Source: Adiantum capillus-veneris
Lineage: Eukaryota; Streptophyta; Polypodiopsida; Polypodiales; Pteridaceae
Assembly (NCBI GenBank): GCA_014529385.2
Contig: CM043945.1
Span: 148,663,241-148,727,240, forward strand
Reading direction: 5' to 3'
Length of the DNA stretch: 64,000 nucleotides
A program made the position numbers and the translations under genes. Of the stretch, positions 55,023-64,000 are shown piece after piece. Under the pieces are notes generated by a model. The model was given only the letters and a program-made list of their open reading frames with translations. It did no database searches and was not told the origin of the DNA. How positions within the stretch are numbered: the first letter of the stretch is position 1; each line of letters opens with the position of its first letter.

Positions 55023-55261
55023 AATTAGCGCACTTCTAGACTTAACGAAAGTGTCGGATTTTTGGTGTATTCTTTCTCATTCATACTAAGCGCGCGGTCA
55101 AAGAAGCATGGGAAACTCCCTTAAGAGCAACATATATTGGCAAAGGGACTTACCAGCACGCAAGTGCCAAGTTTTGTTACTAACAAGAGGAATGACACAA
55201 AAGAAAAGCCTCTTACTGAATTAGCTAATAGAAATTGTCACATTTACCTTGTCCTAATTGT
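55023..55261. other. ArgRS 3' flank, no clear poly(A) signal identified
   Basis: Begins GAAATTAGCG. No second gene and no canonical AATAAA close to the stop. Confidence 0.4.
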
Positions 55262-55778
55262 GTTGAGAAATGCTAAATTGTTTTCTTGCTTTGTGATATG
55301 GTAGAAAGACTTGACGCATTGAAGAGCTCGATGTTTGTGTTCATAGACCATTGCATGCAAATTATCACATAGATTTGGTGAATGCAGACAACTACCTTTA
55401 TTTGAGTGTCTTATCAGGAGTTATTGACTTCAAGTACAAACAACCCCCGAAGTAGATAAGGCTAGTTACCACATAGATTAAGGCGAATTACTATTTAAAA
55501 TAGATGAAGGCAAATTGCCATCAACTCAATAGAACTCATTTTCGTCCAATGGCCTTAATCTGTGGAAATTAGCTTTATCTATTCTAGAGTAGTGTTTGCA
55601 CCGAAGTCAATAGTTGTTGATAAAGCACTAAGATAAGAGTATATGTTTGCATTCACCAAATCTATGTGATAATTTGCTTGCAATGTTCTATGGACATGAG
55701 GCCAACATCGAGGTCTTCAAGGTGTGAGGTCCTTTTGCCATGTCACAAAGCAAGACAACAGCCTAGCATTCCAAAGAG
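55262..55778. repeat. Foldback element, about 250-bp inverted arms
   Basis: The left arm contains TTTTCTTGCTTTGTGATATG, AAATTATCACATAGATTTGG and TAGATTAAGGCGAATT. The right arm contains the reverse complements in mirrored order (AATTAGC/CCACAGATTAAGGC, CCAAATCTATGTGATAATTT, CATGTCACAAAGCAAGACAA). The arms pair along nearly their whole length around a short loop near 55495-55540, with scattered mismatches. No target duplication was recognised. Confidence 0.8.
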
Positions 55779-57449
55779 TAGAATAATTTTTATTAGTAAA
55801 AACATTTTTAGAAACTAATTTAGTACCTATTAACTAAGAGTATGTGTCTAGGGCATTTGATTTTATTTTGAAAGAAAGAGAAAGGTTTTCATACAAATGA
55901 TTCTCACGTAATTGGTAAAAGATTGGATGCTAATTTTTTTTACATTTTTCATGCAATTTATTTAAAATTAGAATAATTTCAAACAACAATCTCAATCATT
56001 AATGAAAATTCTATCACCATATGATTAAAAGTAGTAGGTAAATTTGTGAGATAGAAGACTTATTTAGAGACATACATTAATCACATTGAGTACAAAATGC
56101 AAATATCAGATACATGCATTTTTATTTGATAATAAATAGATTTTGAGTGAACCTTGGGAAAAACAATGATATCCTTCAATTTATAATACACATTGCGTCT
56201 AACCAAGAAATGAGATACTCATTCTTGATAATCCTACTATATATTAAGAACAGTAGTTTTGTACACCTTGGAAATTCTTTTCCTTATTATTTAACGAGAT
56301 AGGGGCTGTAAGAGTCAAACTAGAAGGTTGTATCTAGTCTTTGTCGAGTAGTTCTCTTACTTGTCCCTAAGTTTCTGTGTCAAATGGGATTTTGCATATA
56401 AAGTGCTTAATGAGAAGGTAGACTACCATGAAAAAGATCAATTTTATGGTCCTTGGGTCTACAAGAAAGTAGATATAGAGGGTTGTCTTAAGGAAAAACA
56501 ATCTTGATATTGTGAAAAAACTGAAATATGGTATCCTTTTTTATGATTTTGTTATATACCACGACCTTGCTAGAAAGTTATTAATTTCTCATTTTTGATG
56601 GCAATCATTGTGTATGTGGGATAATCAATAGCAAGATTGTATTGATGAAACAATGATACACTATTAAATATGGAATGCAAAGGTGTACTAAGATAATTTT
56701 GTGTTTCTTTATGAATCTCCTATTTGCACTTTTTGGGTTATGTGTTATGTTACTTCTTCGTATGAAGATGAAGTCCACAACTTTATTTCAGTAAGTAGAA
56801 ATAGTATATAAAATAATGATAATTTTCATAATCATGCAAAACAATGACTGATCATACTAGGCATACACCAGGAAGAGTTCTAGTTTTTTAAAATTAATTA
56901 GTTAGTTGCAATTTAATCTCCACTCTCGAAAAGTACTCTTTGAGAGAAATAAGCACTAAATTGACTAAGCCAAAAAAGAATGTTCTCATCCTTTTGCTTA
57001 CCATCGTACTTGTCAAGTGTACACTATTAATAGCTCATCTTTGATTCTTTAATAGTTTGTTGACTCTCAAAGGTTGTATGTAAAATTTTTGCTGTTCTTT
57101 GATATTTATCATTCATGGTTAGAAGCAGGTTGCTTGCTGAGAGTGGTCTCTAAAGCCTTATGTTGTCATGCCACATTATGTGATTTGTGTGAAAAGAGGC
57201 AAATTGGATTTTGAATTTTAATGTAGGTAATATAATTGATTACATGGAGTTAAAGATATTTACATACAGGAATCGTAGTCGGGTTTTGATTGAGGTCACA
57301 ACGGCGATTGATCAATTTGTATTCTCCATGCACTACTTTTGGGGTGAAAACCTTTTGGAACTAGGGGTGAATTGGTTGATATCTTTATATTGGCTTTTAG
57401 GCATTTACTTCACTTATTTGTCAAAGTCTCGGTAGGGCAATTTGTTGAG
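55779..57449. other. AT-rich intergenic region, no gene recognised
   Basis: Only short ORFs; no repeat partner identified inside the window. Confidence 0.5.
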
Positions 57450-58960
57450 GTGGGTATATAAACAACCCATTGGCCCCATTGTATCATTATCAATTATTCA
57501 TTGCCAAGATTGGTTGGTTTCGAACTCTCTCTCTCTCTCTCTCCCCCGGGTCTGGGCGCTTCTGCATTGTCGACTTTGCCATGATATTAGAGCCTTGGTT
57601 GAGCAACTAGCATGTTGAGAAGTAGTGGAAAGAACCATCAACCCCTCCCCTTGCTCGCGGTGCCATCCAATCCCACTCTACAACTCGCGTTTTAAAATGC
57701 TACTTAATAGGTGATCTTGACGTTGCTAAAGTCACAACCTCCCCTCGTATGCCCATTGAGCTAGTGATGTCACTAGCGTTTCGAAACGTTGACTTCTGCA
57801 GTGCCTTCGACGACACCATTACCCACTAGCTTGGCGTTTCTGCTACGTTTTGAAACGCATGTTGTCAACGGCAAAGGCGACGCCATCAAGGCAACAACTT
57901 TCTGCCCCCCATTGCTCCCTGCGTTTCGACATGCACCATGTCTGCGATGCCCTTCTTCCCCTTGATGACAACATTTTGGTACACCAATTTCCGATGACTC
58001 AAGTTCCCCACCTTTCCCTAGTGTTTTAAAACATTGTAGGTTGAGGGTTCTTGGGCACCCTTTGGGCATTGTGGTGACCTCCCTGACCGGCCACCTTCGT
58101 AAATTTGAGACCGTCTTAGGGACTTTGCGTTCGAAATCCGAAGACCCTCCCTTGCAGAATTTGGTGAATAGATTGGACTTTGCGGTCACCTTTTTGAGTG
58201 CAAGGAGACATCATTTTGAGATCTAGCAGTTTCAACATGGCCCTCCTTGCTCTAGCTCTAGGATAAATTGAACGGTGATAACTATGGAACTTGATTATGC
58301 GACTCTCTTTCACGTGGAAAGGCGTATGGGACATAGTTGACGGCTTGGAGCCCCGTCTTGCGAGGGATCCCAACAACAAGTACAACCGCCTAAAGTATCA
58401 AAAATCATGTGATGATTAGGATGGGAGTAATGCAAAGGCGAGGAAATTTCTCATGCCATACAGACTTTGAAGACTACCAATGATATGTGGTTTGTGAGGA
58501 GTCACCCTTCTTCGGTAGTTATTTGCCATCAAGTTCCCAACCGGAAGTTCCATGCAGTCTTTTGTTATGAAGGCTAAGGTTATTCATGATCAACTATTGT
58601 CTATGACACGTGATTGCCCAATACTCAATTAGTTGCTTTGGTACTCACAAAATGGCATGAGGCGTACAAAACGGTGTTTAGGGCACTTCAGCTACAAATC
58701 ACAAAGGAAAAGCTGCAATTTGATGATCTTAGTCTCTTTCTCGTTGAGGAGAAATCCATGTAAATAACTCAAGGTAAAATCGAGACTTTTGACAAAGGTG
58801 TTGAAGCACTTGCTACTTTAAATTCCAGAAAGAAGACCAATAGCAGTTGTTACAATGTGGGAAGCATGGTCACCTGTCTCGAGATTGCTAATCCAAAGGC
58901 AAGACAAAGGCTCTACTAAGGACAAAGGCAAAGATAAGCATGATGGAAAAGCAGTAATAA
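57450..58960 (+). mobile_element. Ty1/copia remnant: LTR end, PBS and gag
   Basis: A TATA box (GTATATAAAC, about 57454) and a (TC)n run lead to an LTR end at 57581. The PBS-like TGATATTAGAGC (57582-57593) differs by two transitions from TGGTATCAGAGC. Downstream, split frames give RLSFTWKGVWDIVDGLEP and, near 58870, a knuckle CGKHGHLSRDC, features of copia gag (UBN2 type). No integrase or RT was found. Confidence 0.65.
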
Positions 58961-59369
58961 TAACTCAGGCAAGGACAACAAAGAGTCTGATGGTGTGATG
59001 GTGATTACACTTGCAAGGGTTGCCGGATATACCACCACTAGCTTCAACTAGGAAGAGGTTTGTGAGTGGCATAGAGGGGCAAATAGTGCTCCCTATGAAT
59101 AATTTGGACCCTTGCGTTGGAGTTCAAGTTATCGGTGTTTGAATGCATGGGTCGGAGTTCAAGGCACATGCATCTAGTAGGAAACCAATCAAACATACCT
59201 AAAACACTATGGATGAGTGCACCAATTCATTGTTGTTGGCTAGATTATAGACATGATGTGTTTCAAAGTTTATTATATATGAGTGTTTGGATGTAATGCA
59301 TTCACAGTTTATGAATGGGAATTCTTGGACGTAGTGTGGTCTATAGTTCAACCTTCTAAAAGGTAACTC

Positions 59370-60952
59370 GTGCTCAAGATGACATTATTCTTGGAAATGA
59401 GAAGGTGGGAGTATGCTCTTCTCCCATTCCTGAGCCGGGTTAAAGTGATGAATTCATTTATGCTCCCTTATATTGCCTCCACCAGCCCACTTCTTAAGAT
59501 GGCTAAGTGTCACTGGAAAGAATTCTTAAAACCAATAAAAAGATTCTTGTAGAAAAACAACACAAAAACCTCCTGACCATGACAGTGGGCCTGATGGGAG
59601 TTCGTCACTCGACCAGTGGACCAAGGAGGCCTCGGAATTCTTAACCCAGTTGCCCATGTTGAGGCCCTGTGTGCCAAATTTATGATTCCCTTGGCTAAGC
59701 AGGACTATCATGACCAAGGATATGCTAGATGCAACTAAACATGGGTCGAAAGGCGGGAAGTGGAAAGGGGTGGAATTTCACGACAAACTTTTAGGCCCAA
59801 CGTGGTCTAGCCCAAGTCTAGCTGGCATCTCGGGGGAACTGATGAGGAAGTGCAAAAGAGTAGCTGGGGTGTTGGAGTGGGGGAAGAAACTAGGTATTTC
59901 AAGAACTCCATCTTGCAGCGGTATTCCTAGCTTGCTAAAGTTTTAGAACCACCACAAAGCCCCTATTGGATAGAAACTATGAGGAAAGTGAATAACAAGG
60001 GTATGCATAGATTTGTTCACTTGTGGGATGGTAACAGTAAGAGCTGAAAAACCATTGACTTGGTGGAAACCCAGTAACAACTAAATGGCTTTGAGATATT
60101 GTCAGTCAACATTGTTCAAAGAGCTGGACAAAGTTGTAATGCCAATCTGTGAATCTAGAATTGGGAGATTGCCCGGACATAGTCTTTTTTGGAAACCCCA
60201 TTCTAAAGACATCTATCATGCATCAATGCACGAGAATGAGTGGTCTAGCTCCCTCAACAAAATATGGAAGAGGCACTGGCCAGGAGATTGGTGGGAAGCA
60301 GTCATGGAGAATTTTTGGAAGCCAAAGTGGCCGCAGTTTATGAATATATTTTTGTGGAAGGTGACGTGGGGTGCTCTACTGACGGGCGTTAAAATCTAGG
60401 AAAGAGGAATTGGGTCTGATCATTGCTTGGGGTGCAGGATAACTAGTGGAGATCTAGCCCAACTTTTCATGCAATGCCACACAATCAAAAGCCTGGCAGG
60501 GAAAATATCCAAAGGACATGGCATATTAAATTCTTCAAGACTGACCTGTTCGTTGGTGGCAAGAAGATGGGTAGCCCAACTCTTCTTATTTGTACTCAAA
60601 CTATAAGGTACTTCTCCTTTCACCATATATGGCAAGCAAAAAACTGCCGTGTGTTTGAGGGATACCTTGATGTGGCAAGCTTCCCTGAGATTATACAAGA
60701 AAGCAGAGAGATGATCTATACGCTCGGAAACAAGCAAGACTCAAGAGACTGGTCTACCCATGCCATGTTGTCAACCTGGGATAAGTAAAAGCCTAGAACT
60801 ATAATTCGTCTAGTATGCCTTGGTGAGAGGTGGTGGACATCCATGTTGTAATCTTCAGCACCTCAAGGCTCGGCCTGAGCTTGATGCTATTTTGTAATCT
60901 TATGCTGTGCCCAATACAATTCACTCACAAATTGTGAGTTTTGAAAAAAAAA
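59370..60952 (+). pseudogene. LINE ORF2 C-terminal remnant with poly(A)
   Basis: Plus-strand pieces: RVKVMNSFMLPYIASTSPLL, GGLGILNPVAHVEALCAKFM (about 59620), then FWKPKWPQFMNIFLWKVTWG and a zinc-binding CLGCRITSGDLAQLFMQCH (zf-RVT). A 9-bp A run ends at 60952. It is 5'-truncated after the RT. It belongs to the same general L1-type group as L, but the sequence is clearly different. Confidence 0.8.
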
Positions 60953-61269
60953 GGATCACATTGGGCAAAGGCAGAAGTTTATGTGGAGAGAAGTACACTC
61001 AAAATTAGCAAAAAAGTAGCAGAAGATGTTACAAAGTGCTCTAACATTGAGAAAGTCATTAGGGAATTTTGAGGTCTCAAAACTTTAAAAGAGAAGTTTG
61101 TAATGTTGCAACCATCCTCATAGGTGAGAGAGAGTATTTTATGGGTTCTACTGTGGTTGTAGAAATGGATTGCTTACCTACTTTTAGAATGATAACGAGT
61201 TGTTTAACATTAGGTATTACTATGCTACACTAAATTCCTTATAATAAATCTCTTAAACCTAGAATTCAC

Positions 61270-61730
61270 CACATTGTAGTAAAAGATAATTTAGTTGCTG
61301 ATATGCTATCTAGGGCTAAGTATGAAGATGAAGAGGACATGGTTATGGAGGGGAAAGAAGTAGGTTTGAAGTCTTTTACTTCTTAAGAACTGCATATATA
61401 TATTGTAGAAAAATGGTTTATGCTCATTAGATTCTATCAAAAGAAAGTTATCATAAAGATTTGATCCTTTCTTACCAATATTTGAGCACTTTAAGTAAAC
61501 AAGAGAAATGGAGTGACCAAGAATACAAAAGGGGTACGCAAGAAGTTTTATGGTTATTTTCTTAAGGATGGGCATTGATGGAAGCACTCAAAGTAGAGAA
61601 AAGGGACTCCTTAGAGAGTAGTATATGATAAGGTAACTCAATTATAGGTGGTTAAAGAGTTCCACAAAGGTTTGTGGGTATTTCATAGAAGAGTATCATG
61701 GGTAGCTTTGCAAAGATCAAGGATCATTTT
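61270..61730 (+). pseudogene. Gypsy RNase H tail fragment related to H
   Basis: [20 protein letters not shown] (from about 61281) matches H's [19 protein letters not shown]. It is followed by VKEFHKGLW, a zinc-domain remnant, near 61651. Opposite orientation to the fragments on its right. Confidence 0.7.
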
Positions 61731-61769
61731 TGGTGGAACATATAAATATGTGGAAACTTGTGCTACATG

Positions 61770-62560
61770 TTAGATTTACTCCAATATAAGGCACATAACT
61801 CTTTGCATCTTACATATCCTTTCGCTATGCATTTTAAATGAGCTGTGATTTGATTACTATGTGTGTGGGTCTTTGGAAAATGTAATATATTGTGTTTGCA
61901 AGGGAAGACTTGACTAACCTGGTTGAATAAAGAGCGTTGAAGAGTTGTGGCTTGCACATGGCGCACACCAAGGCCCTTGCACTTGACATCGTAAGCATGT
62001 TTGACCACATAAGGACCAAACCACTGCTTAACCATCTTCCACAATGCCATATGTATACTAATACCCAATTCTCTTCTTTAATTATATATGCCCTTAACCT
62101 TTGTTTCTTGTTGAATGTTCCTTTATTCTTTAGTCAAGCATCCTTTACTTTCCCTTTTGCAACGTCAATATCTTCCTCTCTTTCTCCAATTGATGTATCC
62201 TTCAAGCAAGTAAATCCTTCTTGCTTAATCTTGCATCCCAAGGTGAAATAATCCAAGTTAGTAGTGCTTCTTCCGTAGACATAATTGCCTTTTTCCCATA
62301 CATCAACTCTAGTTGCATATAGCATGTGATAGTCCTATGAGTAGTGCGATCTTCACAGAAAGAATAAGGTAACAATCTTTGCCATTTTCCAATGCATTTA
62401 CATGTTTTTTTCAATTCTTTAATAAGAGGAGGATGCCCATGTTCACTTTCACCATTGCCATAAAAATCTTAAGCTGTAGTGAGAGCTGACTTAATACCCA
62501 TTTGAGCAAAAAAAAACCCTAGCTTTGTCAACATCCAATAATCCCCTATTAGCATAAAGT
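61770..62560 (-). pseudogene. Gypsy integrase C-terminal fragment related to H
   Basis: Minus-strand KMVKQWFGPYVVKHAYD matches H's [17 protein letters not shown], with MQLELMYGKKAIMSTEEALL upstream. Heavily decayed. Confidence 0.7.
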
Positions 62561-62933
62561 TTCCCAATGCATCGACACTTTGCATATAACCTTCTCAAGA
62601 AAAACCTTACATATTGTGCTTGTAGGCAAGCACAACAGATGTAGAAAGTGTGTCATTAACCTTACCGTGTCATCGTTGAGTGATCCTACGCCAGAAGAGG
62701 GAGCTCACCACTGCTGCTCAATCGCCTCGCCGCCATCGCCGTACCGCTCTATCATCCGCAACAACCCCCTCTCTTGCACTCACACACGATTACACTCACA
62801 GCAAACATGAAGATAAGACAAGAGAGAAGGAGAAAAAGAGCACTGCATTAGTACTATGTTGAGTTTTGCTAGCATTTCAATAGGTTTTAGTGGAATAGTT
62901 TCATTGGCCATTTTTACCACTATGTTTGTGACT

Positions 62934-63541
62934 TCAAGGTGAGGTCTTCCCATACATGTTCCAATAGTTTGTAGTTACAATGATGACCCCAACACCACCA
63001 TCAAGGATTCCCTCCACTATTAATCCTTTAAAGGTGATTGGTAGGGTTGCATTAGATTCATCACCTTCAAAGGGTTGTCCCATCTTATTCACATGCATTT
63101 CAACAACAGAGCTTTCATCTAGTTTATGTTGTGGATCCAAGAATTCTTTCTCAGCTAGAACTTTGTTGGGCCTATTTGTTTTTGCAAATTATTGTAGCAT
63201 GACTTTCAACTCTCCATTGAGAAATGCCAAAGAGCAAATAATAGCCCAGGATCTTCGTACAATTTAGACATGATAGTGGTTCTTACTTTAAAAGCCATCA
63301 AATCCATTAACTAGGAAATATTCAATGCCACTTTTTGAGGGTCTATTTTGTGACCTAGGGCTGGTGAATATGGAAACTCCACGTCTTTGATAAGGTCAGG
63401 TATTCCCTCGCTAGACATCCCCTCAAATAGATAATGTGTATGCCCTGTTTGCGATGTCTTACATTCACTTTCTTCTTGGATGATAGTAGGTATGGATAAT
63501 GTTTTATGGTCTTTGTGAGTTTGAGGTTGAATGGGAAACAC
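62934..63541 (-). pseudogene. Gypsy protease/gag fragment related to H
   Basis: Minus-strand PITFKGLIVEGILDGGVGVI and TTNYWNMYGK resemble the protease region of the group; the triplet reads DGG. 63541-63311 (EGMSSEGIPDLIKDVEFPYS) is probably the adjoining gag part. Confidence 0.55.
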
Positions 63542-63577
63542 TTTGTTCGTAATCTTGATCTGCCTAGGTTCTGGCTC

Positions 63578-63767
63578 TAGTTCCCTTTAGTTCTCCTCTA
63601 CTATAAGGGCTCTTCTCTAGCTATAAAAAGGGCTCTCCTCTAGTTCCCTTTAGTTCTCCTCTACTATAAGGGCTCTCCTCTAGCTATAAAAGCGGCTCTC
63701 CTCTAGTTCCCTTTAGTTCTTTTCTACTATAAGGGCTATCCTCTAGCTATAAAAAGGTGAGTTCACC
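63578..63767 (+). repeat. Three 63-bp tandem repeats, each with a TATA motif
   Basis: The unit contains TAGTTCCCTTTAGTTCTCCT, CTACTATAAGGGCTCT and CTAGCTATAAAA. Copies start with AGTTCCC at about 63579, 63642 and 63705. Such repeated TATA-containing units suit the U3 promoter part of an LTR; the sequence after it (to 63945) would be R/U5. Confidence 0.75.
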
Positions 63768-63945
63768 CTTGGGAAATAAAGAGATTCCAACTTGAGAGGA
63801 TCTACTATTTAAGTTATAGCACTGATTGTGCCTATAGGAGTGGTATTTGTTGGGTTTTTAAGCCTCGTGGCCGGCCTCTATTGTATCCTTTTGGTCATAA
63901 AATTAATAAGGAGAGTGAGAAGGGCTTCTCACTAAGCTCCACCAA

Positions 63946-63947
<2 letters not shown>

Positions 63948-64000
<53 letters not shown>
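63948..64000. repeat. (GT)n-(GA)n compound microsatellite
   Basis: GT run passing directly into a GA run that continues past the window end. Confidence 0.95.

Overview
The window is nuclear DNA of a land plant with a large, transposon-packed genome. The evidence is a plant-type arginyl-tRNA synthetase split by GT-AG introns, chromodomain Ty3/gypsy retrotransposons primed by initiator tRNA-Met, L1-like LINEs, a copia remnant and a decayed PPR-type pseudogene. I favour a fern or other non-flowering vascular plant because of the giant intron and the PPR style, but the sequence does not prove this.

The only intact host gene I can support is arginyl-tRNA synthetase (plus strand). Fourteen exons between 15433 and 55022 give a continuous 516-residue C-terminal frame ending in TGA. 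The first roughly 75-80 residues are missing and should lie upstream of the window. Twelve of the thirteen introns seen are 79-621 bp; the third is 35.2 kb (16577-51779).

Transposons fill the rest. Left of the first visible exon, a 5'-truncated LINE (F, minus strand) sits between (GA)n tracts. It is split by LTR element E (954-12075), which itself contains a full-length but decayed chromovirus C (3336-11297). In the 35-kb intron, LTR element D (17632-46183, minus) is flanked by the same 5-bp GGGCC on both sides. Between its LTRs lie a solo LTR (18742-19313), the RT/integrase-less element A (19855-25563, plus), a CTCGAG-rich minisatellite, an RT-deleted gypsy remnant H (26490-29660), and element B (29665-44157), the pol-bearing relative of A. 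B's 3' LTR carries a small hAT-like element and its 5' LTR carries a 6.9-kb LINE (L). A second hAT-like element (47046-47486) and a decayed PPR pseudogene (49220-50280) follow D in the same intron.

Downstream of the gene there is a 0.5-kb foldback repeat (55262-55778), a copia remnant (57450-58960), a LINE 3' end (59370-60952), gypsy pol fragments in both orientations (61270-63540), and a 63-bp tandem repeat carrying TATA-box motifs (63578-63767). No CRISPR array, rRNA or tRNA gene was seen. A tRNA-derived SINE is likely at about 17480-17625.
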